Shown piece after piece: positions 25,469 to 35,043 of a stretch of 64,000 nt of DNA (positions are counted from its first letter, which is position 1; every line of letters begins with the position of its first letter). The position numbers were made by a program, and so were the translations under genes. Source of the stretch: Alsobacter metallidurans (GTDB taxonomy: Bacteria > Pseudomonadota > Alphaproteobacteria > Rhizobiales > Beijerinckiaceae). The notes under the pieces are model-generated. The model was given only the letters and a program-made list of their open reading frames with translations, had not been told where the DNA came from and ran no database searches. Where the stretch lies: assembly GCF_014636935.1 (NCBI RefSeq), contig NZ_BMES01000001.1:1183782-1247781 (forward strand). The letters are read 5' to 3'.

Positions 25469-25597
25469 GGATGAGCGTCGAGCGGCCTGCATGCCGGGCA
25501 ACGGTTGAACTCCCAAGCAGCCGACCAATGGCCGAAGCTGCAGCAAGTGGCCCATCGTAGCGCCGGGCGCACGCAAAATCCCGCGAAGCGCGCTTGA

Positions 25598-25613
25598 GTG
25601 CGGATTTCCGCAC
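25598..25613. promoter_or_regulatory. Palindrome, probable DctD upstream activating site
   Basis: GTGCGGA-TT-TCCGCAC is a perfect 16-bp dyad 116 bases upstream of the dctA -24 element. This position is normal for an enhancer bound by an NtrC-family activator, and DctD of rhizobia binds dyads of this kind. It lies in the dctB-dctA intergenic region. Confidence 0.7.
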
Positions 25614-25728
25614 TGGTTCGGCGGCCGAGTCACCGAATTCGCCCCGCGCGGGCCTGCGGGGCGCATCCCGTGCCAAGAATTCGGCAACGATTCCAACGTC
25701 GCCCGGCGAACAGGGCGAGAGCCCGCCG

Positions 25729-25744
25729 TGGCACGCGGCTTGCC
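25729..25744 (+). promoter_or_regulatory. Sigma-54 (-24/-12) promoter of dctA
   Basis: TGGCACGCGGCTTGCC matches the sigma-54 consensus TGGCAC-N5-TTGC exactly, with the GG and GC dinucleotides at correct spacing. It lies 130 bases upstream of the dctA start. Confidence 0.88.
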
Positions 25745-25873
25745 ATCCTATGAGCAGTCGCGCGGCTCCCCATAGGGCCAGCGGCGTTGCTGAAGGTGTG
25801 TCCGGCCAAGATGCGGCGAGGCGAATAAGCCTACTCCGCCCCCGGACCTCCGTTTCGAGGAGAGGAACGACCC

Positions 25874-27223
25874 ATGGCTCACGCCCTCACGGCAGGCGCC
25901 GCGCCCGCGCCGCGCAAGAAATTCTATCAGGTGCTCTATGTGCAGGTCCTGATCGCGGTCGCGGTCGGCATCCTGCTCGGGCACTTCTACCCGCAGGTCG
26001 GCGAGCAGATGAAGCCGCTCGGCGACGCCTTCATCAAGCTCGTGAAGATGATCATCGCGCCGGTGATCTTCCTGACGGTCGTCAGCGGCATCGCGGGCAT
26101 GACCAACCTCGAGAAGGTCGGCCGCGTCGGCGCGAAGGCGCTGCTCTACTTCATCTGTTTTTCGACGCTGGCGCTGATCGTCGGCCTGATCGTCGCCAAC
26201 GTGCTGCACCCCGGCGCGGGGATGCACATTGATCCGAAGTCGCTCGACACCAAGGCGGTCGCCACCTACGCGGCCAAGGCCCATGACCAGTCGATCATGG
26301 GCTTCCTGATGAACATCATCCCGGACACCGTGGTGGGCGCCTTTGCGTCCGGCGAGATCCTGCAGGTGCTGTTCTTCTCCGTGCTGTTCGGCTTCGGCCT
26401 CGCCTTCATGGGCGACAAGGGCAAGCCGGTGCTCGACTTCATCAAGGTGGCGGCCGAGGCCGTGTTCGGCGTCGTCCACATCATCATGAAGGTGGCGCCC
26501 ATTGGCGCCTTCGGCGCGATGGCGTTCACCATCGGCAAATACGGCATCGCGTCGATCGGGAACCTGTTCTACCTGGTCGCGGCCTTCTATCTCACCTCGG
26601 TCATCTTCGTGGTCGGCGTGCTCGGGCTCGTGGCCCGCTACAACGGCTTCTCGGTGCTGAAGCTCGTCCGCTACATCAAGGAAGAGCTGCTGCTGGTGCT
26701 CGGCACGTCGTCCTCGGAGTCGGCGCTGCCCTCGCTGCTGGAGAAGATGGAGCGCGCCGGGTGCTCGAAGTCGGTGGTCGGCCTCGTGGTCCCGACCGGC
26801 TACTCGTTCAACCTCGACGGCACCAACATCTACATGACCATGGCGGCGCTGTTCATCGCCCAGGCGACCGACACCCCGCTGACGCTCACCGACCAGGTGC
26901 TGCTGCTGCTGGTCGCAATGCTGAGCTCCAAGGGCGCGGCCGGCGTCACCGGCTCGGGCTTCGTCACGCTCGCCGCCACCCTCTCGGTGGTGCCCAGCGT
27001 ACCGGTCGCCGGCATGGCGCTGATCCTCGGCATCGACCGCTTCATGAGCGAGTGCCGCGCGCTGACCAACTTCGTCGGCAATGCGGTGGCGTGCGTGGTC
27101 GTGGCGCGCTGGGAGGGCGAGTGCGACATGGAGCGCCTCCACGCCGCCCTTGACGGCAACCCCATGCCGCTGCCGTCCGAACTTGAAACACAGGCCCCGG
27201 TCGCAACCCCGATCGCCGCCTGA
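25874..27223 (+). CDS. dctA: C4-dicarboxylate/cation symporter DctA
   Basis: Inner-membrane importer of succinate, fumarate and malate (DAACS family). 449 residues, ATG after AGGAGAGGAACGACCC. Landmarks: [20 protein letters not shown] (first helix), [20 protein letters not shown], the Ser-rich [17 protein letters not shown] hairpin, [20 protein letters not shown] (substrate/cation site) and [20 protein letters not shown] near the end. Length and motifs are canonical. Expression should depend on DctBD through the sigma-54 promoter and upstream dyad. A strong terminator follows. Confidence 0.96.
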   Translation: MAHALTAGAAPAPRKKFYQVLYVQVLIAVAVGILLGHFYPQVGEQMKPLGDAFIKLVKMIIAPVIFLTVVSGIAGMTNLEKVGRVGAKALLYFICFSTLALIVGLIVANVLHPGAGMHIDPKSLDTKAVATYAAKAHDQSIMGFLMNIIPDTVVGAFASGEILQVLFFSVLFGFGLAFMGDKGKPVLDFIKVAAEAVFGVVHIIMKVAPIGAFGAMAFTIGKYGIASIGNLFYLVAAFYLTSVIFVVGVLGLVARYNGFSVLKLVRYIKEELLLVLGTSSSESALPSLLEKMERAGCSKSVVGLVVPTGYSFNLDGTNIYMTMAALFIAQATDTPLTLTDQVLLLLVAMLSSKGAAGVTGSGFVTLAATLSVVPSVPVAGMALILGIDRFMSECRALTNFVGNAVACVVVARWEGECDMERLHAALDGNPMPLPSELETQAPVATPIAA

Positions 27224-27361
27224 GCAGCCGCCCCGACGCGGCCCGGCTGGAAAGCATTCAGCCGGACCGCATTGGCAATCGCTAACGTGCCTGCGCGATT
27301 GCGAGGGGTAAGATCACTTGATCTCGGACTTCCATCCCCGAGCAACTTGGCATTCATGCAG

Positions 27362-27395
27362 CTCCGCTTCAGGTTTCTGGGGCGGAGTTTTTCTT
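27362..27395 (+). terminator. Intrinsic terminator after dctA
   Basis: CTCCGCTTCAG-GTTT-CTGGGGCGGAG forms an 11-bp stem (two G-T pairs) with a 4-nt loop, followed by TTTTTCTT. It lies about 140 bases past the dctA stop, in the 321-base gap before the MFS gene. A second hairpin without a T-tract (CGGCTG...CAGCCG, near 27244-27265) lies closer to dctA. Confidence 0.88.
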
Positions 27396-27544
27396 AAACG
27401 ACGGGGTTGCCGCCTGAATAGTGCTGATCAGATGGCGGATACTTATCAAATGTTGGGAAAGTGTAATCGTTGAGGCGCTGAAACTGCCTTGTATGCCAAA
27501 TGCCAGATGGCTCATCCTCGGTCCAAACAGAAAAGGACCAAGGG

Positions 27545-28840
27545 ATGAATGCTCAAGCGAAGCCCGTGAACCGCTGGCTGCAGCTCACCTTCGGGGTGAT
27601 CTGCATGGCCATGATCGCCAACCTCCAATATGGCTGGACGCTGTTCGTCGACCCCATCGACGCCCAGCACCACTGGGGTCGCGCCGCGATCCAGCTCGCC
27701 TTCACGCTGTTTGTCGCCACCGAGACCTGGCTCGTGCCGATCGAGGCCTGGTTCGTGGACCGCTACGGCCCGCGCGTGGTGATCCGCTTCGGCGCGGTGA
27801 TGATCGCCATTGCGTGGGTGATCAACTCCTACGCGGACAGCCTCCCGCTGCTTTATCTCGGGGCCGTGGTGGGCGGCGTCGGCGCCGGCTCGGTCTACGG
27901 CACCTGCGTCGGCAACGCGCTGAAGTGGTTCCCGGACCGGCGTGGCCTCGCGGCCGGCGTCACGGCGGCGGGCTTTGGCGCGGGCGCGGCCCTGACGGTG
28001 GTGCCGATCGCCAAGATGATCGCCACCTCGGGCTACCAGCACGCCTTCTTCACCTTTGGCGTCGGCCAGGGCGTGGTGGTGTTCATCATGTCGTTCCTGC
28101 TGCGCAAGCCCGACCGCGTCATGCCGGCGCAAAAGCGCATGGTCCGCGTGCCGCAGACGCGCGTCGACCGCACGCCGGGCGAGACACTGAAGACCCCGGT
28201 GTTCTGGCTCATGTACGCCATGTTCGTGATGGTGGCGTCGGGCGGCCTCATGGCGGCGGCCCAGATCGCCCCCATCGCGCATGACTACAAGGTCGCGGAC
28301 GTGCCGGTGTCGCTGCTCGGCATGCAGATGGCGGCGCTCACCTTCGCGATCTCGCTCGACCGCATCTTCGACGGCTTCGGCCGGCCGTTCTTCGGCTTCG
28401 TGTCGGACAATATCGGCCGCGAGAACACCATGTTCATCGCTTTCTCGATCGCGGCGGGCTCGATCCTGGCGCTGAGCTGGTACGGGCACAATCCGGTGGT
28501 GTTCGTGCTCGTGAGCGCGCTGTTCTTCGCCGTGTTCGGCGAGATCTACAGTCTGTTCCCGGCCACCTGCGGCGACACGTTCGGCTCCAAATACGCCGCC
28601 ACCAACGCCGGCATGCTCTATACCGCCAAGGGCACGGCCTCCTTCATGGTGCCGTTCGCCAGCATCATCGCGGCGTCCTATGGCTGGCACGCCGTGTTCA
28701 GCATCACGGTAGGCCTCAACGCGCTGGCGGCCTTGCTGGCGATGTTCGTGCTGAAGCCCATGCGGGCGCGCTACCTGCCCGGCGTCGACCCCGTCGCGGC
28801 GGCGCCCGCCACCGCGATCTCGCCCGAGCGCACGGCCTGA
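27545..28840 (+). CDS. OFA-type MFS transporter (oxalate/formate antiporter family)
   Basis: 431 residues from ATG 27545, just after AAGGACCAAGGG. The protein has 12 predicted membrane helices: FGVICMAMIANLQYGWTLFV opens helix 1, with the WxxxxDP and HWGRAAIQLAFTLFV motifs of the oxalate/formate antiporter family. VDRYGPRVVIRFGAV is the MFS loop 2-3 motif, followed by GVGAGSVYGTCVGNALKWFP (typical of OxlT relatives). DRIFDGFGRPFFGFVSDNIG is the repeat motif in the second half. Substrate is probably a small carboxylate such as oxalate or formate, but many relatives carry other acids. No oxalate genes are adjacent. Confidence 0.85.
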   Translation: MNAQAKPVNRWLQLTFGVICMAMIANLQYGWTLFVDPIDAQHHWGRAAIQLAFTLFVATETWLVPIEAWFVDRYGPRVVIRFGAVMIAIAWVINSYADSLPLLYLGAVVGGVGAGSVYGTCVGNALKWFPDRRGLAAGVTAAGFGAGAALTVVPIAKMIATSGYQHAFFTFGVGQGVVVFIMSFLLRKPDRVMPAQKRMVRVPQTRVDRTPGETLKTPVFWLMYAMFVMVASGGLMAAAQIAPIAHDYKVADVPVSLLGMQMAALTFAISLDRIFDGFGRPFFGFVSDNIGRENTMFIAFSIAAGSILALSWYGHNPVVFVLVSALFFAVFGEIYSLFPATCGDTFGSKYAATNAGMLYTAKGTASFMVPFASIIAASYGWHAVFSITVGLNALAALLAMFVLKPMRARYLPGVDPVAAAPATAISPERTA

Positions 28841-28859
28841 TCGACCCGTGGATGGGCCG

Positions 28860-28886
28860 CCGGCTCAGTCTTCGCGGCTGAGCCGG
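28860..28886. terminator. Hairpin between convergent MFS and kdpE genes
   Basis: CCGGCTCAG...CTGAGCCGG, a perfect 9-bp stem with a 9-nt loop, overlaps the kdpE stop codon and lies 20 bases past the MFS stop. It can serve as a two-way terminator, although no T-tract is present. Confidence 0.6.
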
Positions 28887-29557
28887 TAGCCGATTCCGGT
28901 TTCGGTGATGATGTGCTCCGGCCGTTCGGGATCGTCCTCGATCTTCTGCCGCAACTGCCGGACATAGATCCGCAGATATTGCACGTCGACGGTCGGCCCC
29001 CAGACCTGCTCCATAATGACCCGGTGCGTGAGAACCCGCCCGGCGTTCAGGGCGAGCAGGCGCAGGATTTCCCATTCCTTGTTGGAGAGCTTCACCTCGA
29101 CCCCGTGGCGGCGCACCTGCCGGCTGGTGAGATCGATAGTCAGGCCGCCATGGTGGTGCACGGGCTCGGCGCCTTCGCGTTGCACGCGGTGGCGCAGCGC
29201 CGTGCGGATGCGGGCGACCAGCTCCGACATCCCGAACGGCTTGGTGACGTAGTCGTCCGCGCCCAGTTCCAGCGCCTCGACCTTGCCGCGCTCGTCGCCA
29301 CGGCTGGAGAGCACGATGATGGGCGTCCGGTCGCCGGCCGCGCGCCAGCGCCGGATCAACTCGACGCCTTCCATGTCCGGTAGTCCGAGGTCGAGCAGGA
29401 TCACGTCGGCCGGATCCGCGTTTTGCAGGGCCAGCCCCGCCTTGCCGTTTGGCGCCTCCAAAACGCGGTAGCCCTGCGCGCCCAGGCTGGTGCGCAGCAG
29501 CCGGCGGATGGGACCGTCGTCCTCGACCACCAGGACGGGGAGGCTGGTTCCGGTCAC
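28865..29557 (-). CDS. kdpE: KdpE-like OmpR-family response regulator
   Basis: 230 residues. The receiver has LVVEDDGPIRRLLRTSL, the phosphorylated Asp in VILLDLGLPDMEG, and a conserved Lys in YVTKPFGMSEL. The C-terminal winged helix has SNKEWEILRLLALNAGRVLT, HRVIMEQVWG and YLRIYVRQLRQKIEDDP, which are characteristic of KdpE. Its start overlaps the stop of the KdpD-like kinase (ATGA). KdpE usually activates kdpFABC, which is not in the window; kup is the nearest potassium gene and lies divergently just beyond the kinase. Regulation of kup is therefore plausible. Confidence 0.88.
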   Translation of the reverse strand: MTGTSLPVLVVEDDGPIRRLLRTSLGAQGYRVLEAPNGKAGLALQNADPADVILLDLGLPDMEGVELIRRWRAAGDRTPIIVLSSRGDERGKVEALELGADDYVTKPFGMSELVARIRTALRHRVQREGAEPVHHHGGLTIDLTSRQVRRHGVEVKLSNKEWEILRLLALNAGRVLTHRVIMEQVWGPTVDVQYLRIYVRQLRQKIEDDPERPEHIITETGIGYRLSRED

Positions 29558-31089
29558 GCCACGGCCTCCGGGGCGGCGATCAGGAGAGAAGGCGGAAACG
29601 TCAGCGCGAAGGCCGCGCCGACGCCGTCCGGATTGTCCCCGACCGCGAGCCCGCCGCCGAGCGCGGCCGCAAAACCCCTGCAGATCGCCAGCCCGACGCC
29701 GGAGCCGGCCGGCCGCCGGTCGCCGTCCCGCACCTGGAAGAACAGGTCAAACACCCGCTCGCGATCGGGTGGCCTCACGCCGGGCCCGCTGTCGCGCACC
29801 GTGATCGTCACGGCGCCGTCGGCCGCTTGCCCGCTCTCGATCCGGATCGCGGAGGCGGGCGGCGAGAACTTGGCGGCGTTTTCGATGAGGTTCCCGAGGA
29901 TCTGCTCCAGCAGCACGGGGTCGAGGTCCAGCATCGGCAACGGTGGGATCGCGGTGGTCACGACGTGGTCGCGCGTCAGCGACGCCGTCTTGCGAAGGGC
30001 CGCGCCGACGATTTCGCCGATGTCGGTCGGCTCGCGGCGTGGCGCGACGGCGCCAGCCTCCAACCGGGCCATGTCGAGCAGGTTGGTGACGAAGCGGCTC
30101 ATGCGCTCGGCTTCTTCCTGGATGGTGGCTGCAAGCTCCTCGCGCTGGGCGGCGTCATAAAGCGGCGCGTCGTCGCGCAGGGTCGTCACCGCGCCCAGAA
30201 TGGAGGCGAGCGGCGTCTTCAGGTCGTGCGAAAGCGAGTTCAGCAGGGCGGAACGCAGCCGCTCGGCTTCGGCCGCGTGCTGGGCGGCGTCCCGCTCCCG
30301 GGCGAGCCGGATACGCTCCAGCGCCACCGCGGCCTGGTCGGCCAACGCGCGCAGGAGGCGCTCCTCCTCGGGGGCGAAATCGGGGCCGGCAGGGTCGCGC
30401 GCGGCGCCCACCGCCCCGAGCAGGCCCGCGCCGGTGAGCATCGGCGCGAAACAGGCGTCGCCAAGCCGGAGCAGCCGGTCGCGCGGCCGTTCCGGGCCCA
30501 ACCATTCTGTCCGCAGTGCGTCGAGTTCGAACGCCTCGAACGCGCGATGGCCAATGGAGGGCGGGGCGGTCCCGAAGCCCCCTTGCGCGTCGGCGAGCAG
30601 GACGGTCGCTTCCCCGTGCAGCAGCGCGCCAACCGTGTCCGCCGTCGCGCGGACCACTTCGCCTGCGTCCATCAGGCGGGCAAGCCGGCTGCTGAAAGCG
30701 TAGAGCGCCTCGGTGGTCTCGGCCCGACGCCGCGCCTGCAGCGAACGCGCCGTTGCGAGGGCGGCGAGATTGGCCGTGATCAACGCCACTGCGCCGAACA
30801 GCGCGAGCGCCGCCACGTGCTTGGGATCCGCGATCGTGAACGTGTAGAGCGGCGGCAGGAAAAAGAAATTGTAGAACGCCACCGCGCCCGCGCAGGCCAC
30901 GAAGGCGGGTCCGGGGCCGCTCCGGGCCGCCACCGCCACCACGGCGGTCAGGAACACGAGGTCGACGTTCTCCAGTCCCACCAGCGGCTGGATCAGGAGC
31001 GCGATGGCGAGCGCCGCCGCGGTCGCGAGCGCGGCTTCGCCATAGCGGCCGGCGCCCTCCGTTCCGCCCGCTTGTCCGCCCAGGATCAT
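29554..31089 (-). CDS. KdpD-like sensor kinase lacking the N-terminal KdpD and USP domains
   Basis: 511 residues from ATG 31089, with GGAG five bases upstream (a TTG at 31125 is possible). It starts directly with the four-helix DUF4118 membrane bundle of KdpD (ALLIQPLVGLENVDLVFLTA, FYNFFFLPPLYTFTIADP), then a GAF-like domain, HisKA with LLNSLSHDLKTPLASILGAV (His phosphosite) and HATPase (ILGNLIENAAKFSPP, DSGPGV, GVGLAICRGFAAAL). Full KdpD is about 900 residues, with an ATP-binding sensor domain and a USP domain at the front; both are missing. Signal input must therefore differ. It forms an operon with kdpE. Confidence 0.82.
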   Translation of the reverse strand: MILGGQAGGTEGAGRYGEAALATAAALAIALLIQPLVGLENVDLVFLTAVVAVAARSGPGPAFVACAGAVAFYNFFFLPPLYTFTIADPKHVAALALFGAVALITANLAALATARSLQARRRAETTEALYAFSSRLARLMDAGEVVRATADTVGALLHGEATVLLADAQGGFGTAPPSIGHRAFEAFELDALRTEWLGPERPRDRLLRLGDACFAPMLTGAGLLGAVGAARDPAGPDFAPEEERLLRALADQAAVALERIRLARERDAAQHAAEAERLRSALLNSLSHDLKTPLASILGAVTTLRDDAPLYDAAQREELAATIQEEAERMSRFVTNLLDMARLEAGAVAPRREPTDIGEIVGAALRKTASLTRDHVVTTAIPPLPMLDLDPVLLEQILGNLIENAAKFSPPASAIRIESGQAADGAVTITVRDSGPGVRPPDRERVFDLFFQVRDGDRRPAGSGVGLAICRGFAAALGGGLAVGDNPDGVGAAFALTFPPSLLIAAPEAVA

Positions 31090-31258
31090 CCCCGCTCCAC
31101 CGCCGCGCGCCACGGCGGCGAGCAAAACGGCTCCGCACCGGTGGCGTATAGGAAACTCATATATGAAAAGGCCCGTTTCGGCTCGTTTCTATGGCGCCGT
31201 CCGCCGGGCGGCATAGATCGAGCGTGCGGCCACCCCGGTCGCGCAACCGTCCCGAGCC

Positions 31259-33190
31259 ATGAGCACCACTTCCCCCTCGGCGTCCCTTGCAGCGCCTTCT
31301 CCCGCAGTTCTGCACCCCGCCCAGCCCCATGCGCCCCGGGCGAGCTTCTGGGCTTTGACCCTCGGCAGCGTCGGCGTCGTGTATGGCGACATCGGCACCA
31401 GCCCCCTCTACGCCCTGAAGGAGAGCCTCACGGCCGCCGCGGATGGCGGCGCGCTGACGGAGCCGATGATTCTGGGCGTCGTCTCGCTCATTCTGTGGAC
31501 GCTGATCGTCATCGTGACGCTGAAATACGTGCTGCTGATCCTCAGCATGGACAACGAAGGGGAGGGCGGCACGCTCACCCTCATGGCGCTGGTGCAGCGC
31601 GTGATGGGCCACAAGGCGGCCGCCATTACGGTGCTCGGCATGGCGGGCGCGGCCCTGTTCTACGGCGACGCCGTGATCACCCCTGCGATCTCGGTGCTCT
31701 CGGCCGTGGAGGGCCTGAAGCTCGTGGCGCCTAACCTCGATCCTATGATCGTGCCGCTGAGCATCGCCATCCTGGTGCTGCTCTTCGCCGCGCAGAGCCG
31801 CGGCACTGCTGCGGTGGCGCTCTTCTTCGGCCCGATCACGGCGGTGTGGTTCGTCGCCATGGCGCTGGGCGGCCTGCCGCACATCCTCGCCGAGCCGCGC
31901 ATTGTCGGCGCTCTCAATCCCGTCCACGGCGTCGACTTCCTCGTCCATCACGGGATCGCGGGTCTGTTCGCCCTCGGGGCGGTGTTTCTCGCCGTCACGG
32001 GCGCCGAGGCGCTTTATGCGGATCTCGGCCATTTCGGCGCGAAGCCGATCCGTACGGCCTGGCTGGGGCTCGTTCTGCCGTCGCTGGTCGTCAGCTATCT
32101 GGGCCAGGGCGCGCTGCTGCTCGCTCGGCCGGAAGCGCTCGAGAACCCGTTCTACCTGATGTACCCGGCCTGGGCCTTGCTCCCCATGGTGGTCCTTGCC
32201 ACTGCGGCCACCATCATCGCCAGCCAGGCAGTGATCACCGGCGCGTTCTCGATCACCCAGCAGGCCGTCCAACTCGGCCTGATGCCGCGCACCGACATCC
32301 TGCGGACGTCCGAGACCGAAAAGGGCCAGATCTATGTGCCGCGCATCAACTGGATGCTGCTCGTCGCGGTGCTGTTCCTGGTTTACGCCTTCAAGTCGTC
32401 GAGCGGCCTCGCCTCGGCCTACGGCATCGCGGTGACCGGCACGATGGTGGTCACGGCCGTGCTCGCGTGGTTCGTGCTGGTGCATGTCTGGAACTGGCCG
32501 CGCGCCCGCGCCACGCTGGTGATCGCGCCGTTCCTGGCCATCGACGTCGTGTTCCTGGGCGCCAACCTGCTGAAGCTGTTCGAGGGCGGCTGGCTGCCCG
32601 TGCTGGTCGGCTTCGGCCTGATGGCCATGATGCTGACCTGGCGCAGGGGAGCGGCTATCCTGGCCGAGAAGACGCGTCGGCAGGAGGTGCCGCTCGCCGG
32701 TTTCCTGACCTCGCTGGAGAAACGGCCCGCCGAGCGCGCCCGCGGCGTGGCGGTCTTCCTGACCGGCGACCCCAACCACGTGCCGTCCGCCCTGCTGCAT
32801 AACCTCAAGCACAACAAGGTCTTGCACGAGCGCAACGTCATCCTCAACGTGGTGACCGAGGACGCCCCGCGCTGGGATCCGGCCGCCCGGGCGAGCTGCG
32901 AGCGCCTGTCGGAGGGGTTCTGGCGCGTCACGCTGCGCTTCGGCTTCATGGAGACGCCGGACGTGCCCAAGGCCCTTCAGGCCAGCAAGGCGCTGGGCTG
33001 GACCTTCGACCTGATGAGTACGTCGTTCTTTATCTCCCGGCGGGCGCTGCGGCCCGCCGTCCAGTCCCGCATGCCGCGCTGGCAGGAGAAGCTGTTCATT
33101 CGCCTCGCCCGCAACGCCAGCGACGCCAGCGAGCACTTCCGCATCCCGAGCGGCCGCACCATCGAGGTGGGGTCGCAGGTGACGGTCTGA
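31259..33190 (+). CDS. kup: Low-affinity potassium uptake protein Kup
   Basis: 643 residues of the KUP/HAK/KT family, a proton-coupled potassium symporter in the inner membrane. Motifs: [19 protein letters not shown] (family hallmark), [54 protein letters not shown] and GQGALLL. Twelve helices are followed by a ~160-residue cytoplasmic tail beginning around [20 protein letters not shown]. Length and start (ATG 31259) fit. It is divergent from the kdpDE-like pair across 169 bases, suggesting shared control by potassium or osmotic conditions. Confidence 0.95.
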   Translation: MSTTSPSASLAAPSPAVLHPAQPHAPRASFWALTLGSVGVVYGDIGTSPLYALKESLTAAADGGALTEPMILGVVSLILWTLIVIVTLKYVLLILSMDNEGEGGTLTLMALVQRVMGHKAAAITVLGMAGAALFYGDAVITPAISVLSAVEGLKLVAPNLDPMIVPLSIAILVLLFAAQSRGTAAVALFFGPITAVWFVAMALGGLPHILAEPRIVGALNPVHGVDFLVHHGIAGLFALGAVFLAVTGAEALYADLGHFGAKPIRTAWLGLVLPSLVVSYLGQGALLLARPEALENPFYLMYPAWALLPMVVLATAATIIASQAVITGAFSITQQAVQLGLMPRTDILRTSETEKGQIYVPRINWMLLVAVLFLVYAFKSSSGLASAYGIAVTGTMVVTAVLAWFVLVHVWNWPRARATLVIAPFLAIDVVFLGANLLKLFEGGWLPVLVGFGLMAMMLTWRRGAAILAEKTRRQEVPLAGFLTSLEKRPAERARGVAVFLTGDPNHVPSALLHNLKHNKVLHERNVILNVVTEDAPRWDPAARASCERLSEGFWRVTLRFGFMETPDVPKALQASKALGWTFDLMSTSFFISRRALRPAVQSRMPRWQEKLFIRLARNASDASEHFRIPSGRTIEVGSQVTV

Positions 33191-33202
33191 CCGCGATCGC
33201 CG

Positions 33203-34105
33203 TCAGCCCGGCAGGGGGTAGTCATCCGTGTTCAGCACCCAGCCGGGCTTCAGCGAGAAGTCCATGCGTGGCGGCGAAAAGATGTCGACCAGCTGGTTGA
33301 CGCCCGGGTCCATGCCGCGCGTGGTGTGGATCGCGGGCGGCGGGATCACGGTGACGGAGGGCGTGCCGGCGTATTCGTGCTCGTCCTGGCGCCACATCCG
33401 CATGTCGGGCGTCCACGGCCAGCGCAGGTGGTGAATGAAGGCGCCCTGAACGGCCAGCGAATACTGCTCGAAGTCGTCGTGGTGGTGCGGCGACAGCTTG
33501 GTGGTGTCGCGCGGGCCGACCTGCGGGGCAAGGTAGTTCACCATGAAGGTGGTGCAGCGCCAGATGCGGCCGAAGCGACCGGGCTCGTCCGGCACGTCGA
33601 GCGAATAGGTGCGGATCTTGAATCCGTCCGGCGGCGTCGGCCAAGGCTGGAACGGCGGAATGTTGTGGTGCGGCTGCGCGTACTCGGCCGCGTTGGAGCA
33701 GCGCTCCGCCAGGTCGGCGTTGCGGGTCGTGAACAGCCGCACGATGCGCCCGCCCTCCAGCACCTCCACGGCGCTGTCGCCCGGCGGTACGAAGGTCACC
33801 GAGTAGCCCTCGATGGTCCTGGTGTCGCCGCCGGCCGTGAGCCGCACCGACACGCCGGCGTCCGGCAGCAGCAGCACCCACTCGTCGGGCTGGTTCTGGC
33901 GCGAGAAGCGGGCGCCGCTCTTGGCCTCCGAATAGGCTACCACGCCGTTCTGGCCGCGCATTAGCCAGGTGCGGCCGTCGGGGCCGCTCTCGGCCGGCTC
34001 GGTCTCGTAGAAGCGCACGTAGTCGGCCGGTGAGTAGGCGGTGAACACCGGCGCGTTTGCGGGCGCCTTGAACAACGCGGCGCGCGGATCGGACTTGTCG
34101 AACAT
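33203..34105 (-). CDS. Bicupin metal-binding protein of the ABC importer operon
   Basis: 300 residues from ATG 34105 (GGAG eight bases upstream). The open frame continues to 34960, but that is antisense-type noise over livH. The second cupin has SPHHHDDFEQYSLAVQG, matching the HxH-x3-E cupin metal site, and IPPPAIHTTRGMDPG for motif 2. The first half (FVPPGDSAVEVLEGGRIVRL) looks like a metal-free cupin. Such proteins are dioxygenases, isomerases or sensors of small acids. As the last gene of the liv-type operon it probably acts on the imported compound. Reaction unknown. Confidence 0.72.
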   Translation of the reverse strand: MFDKSDPRAALFKAPANAPVFTAYSPADYVRFYETEPAESGPDGRTWLMRGQNGVVAYSEAKSGARFSRQNQPDEWVLLLPDAGVSVRLTAGGDTRTIEGYSVTFVPPGDSAVEVLEGGRIVRLFTTRNADLAERCSNAAEYAQPHHNIPPFQPWPTPPDGFKIRTYSLDVPDEPGRFGRIWRCTTFMVNYLAPQVGPRDTTKLSPHHHDDFEQYSLAVQGAFIHHLRWPWTPDMRMWRQDEHEYAGTPSVTVIPPPAIHTTRGMDPGVNQLVDIFSPPRMDFSLKPGWVLNTDDYPLPG

Positions 34106-34149
34106 CGGGAATGCTCCGTCGCGGAGAGCCGGCTGCGCCGGCGAGGAGA

Positions 34150-35043
34150 TCAGGCTCGCTTGAAGCCCTTGAAGCCGGCGAAGATGCCGCTGGGAAACAG
34201 CAGCAGGACCACCAGCAGGGTGGAGAGCGCGGCGACGTTCTTGAAGCCGGCGCCGAACAGCACGATGGCGGCGGCCTGCAGCACGCCCAGCAGCACGCCG
34301 CCCGCCAGCGCCCCGGCGGCGCTGCCGAAGCCGCCGATGATGGCCGCGATGAAGCCGTTGACGCCAAAGGGCGTGCCGATGTTGAAGGCCGTCACCTGCG
34401 TGGGCGTCACCAGGATGCCGGCCACCGCGCCCAGCGCCGCCGAGAGCGCGAAGGAGACGAGCAGCATGCGGCCGACCGGAATGCCCAGCAGCGCAGCGGC
34501 CTCCCGATTCTGCGAGCAGGCGCGCAGCGCCCGGCCCGTGCGGGTGCGGGTGAAGAACAGCCAGAGCAGCCCCACCATCAGCGCGCCGCAGCCCAGGATC
34601 CAGAACAGCTGGTAGCCCACCGCGATGTCGCCGAGCTTCAGCGGGCCGCCCGGCGTGAACTCCGGAAACGAGCGCGGCTGGTCGCCCAGCGTCAGGATGG
34701 TGATGCGCTCGATCATGATCTGCGTCGCCAGCGTCGCCAGGATGATGGCGAACATGGTCGCGCCGCGGTTCCACATCGGCCGCACCACCAGCGTCTCGAT
34801 CAGCATGCCGATGCCGGCCACGATCGGCACCGCCAGCACGGCGGCGAGCACGAGCGGCAGTCCGAGCCGGGTGAGCAGCGCGTGGCAGATCATGCCGCCC
34901 AGCATCACGAACACGCCCTGGGCGAAGTTCACGATGCCGCTGGCGTTGTAGATGACGCAAAAGCCTATGCCGACGAGGCCGTAGATGAGGCCCACGCCCA
35001 CGCCGGTGATGAGGCTTTGCAGCAGTTGAGTGATGTCAGCCAT
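34150..35043 (-). CDS. Branched-chain amino acid-type ABC permease (LivH family)
   Basis: 297 residues from ATG 35043, which lies inside the 3' end of the ATPase gene (8-base overlap). About eight membrane helices: LLQSLITGVGVGLIYGLVGI, GIVNFAQGVFVMLGGM (LivH hallmark), ... GCALRACSQNREAAALLGIP carries the EAA-like loop that touches the ATPase. It pairs with LivM to form the pore. Substrates of this subfamily range from leucine to aromatic or carboxylic acids; the neighbours here point to a carboxylic acid. Confidence 0.88.
   Translation of the reverse strand: MADITQLLQSLITGVGVGLIYGLVGIGFCVIYNASGIVNFAQGVFVMLGGMICHALLTRLGLPLVLAAVLAVPIVAGIGMLIETLVVRPMWNRGATMFAIILATLATQIMIERITILTLGDQPRSFPEFTPGGPLKLGDIAVGYQLFWILGCGALMVGLLWLFFTRTRTGRALRACSQNREAAALLGIPVGRMLLVSFALSAALGAVAGILVTPTQVTAFNIGTPFGVNGFIAAIIGGFGSAAGALAGGVLLGVLQAAAIVLFGAGFKNVAALSTLLVVLLLFPSGIFAGFKGFKRA

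Noticed and set aside
23867-25474. 535-codon plus-strand frame over dctB
   Set aside because: Antisense shadow rich in Arg, His and Gln; dctB has clear kinase motifs on the other strand.
25874-27223. Gltp-type glutamate symporter instead of DctA
   Set aside because: The adjacent dctBD genes, sigma-54 promoter and DctA-specific N-terminal segment favour dicarboxylate transport.
31157-33136. 659-codon minus-strand frame over kup
   Set aside because: Antisense shadow; kup carries all family motifs.
33203-34960. Long minus-strand frame of 585 codons
   Set aside because: Only its last 300 codons (from ATG 34105) code for the cupin; the upstream part is out-of-frame sequence over the livH homologue, rich in Arg/Ala/His.
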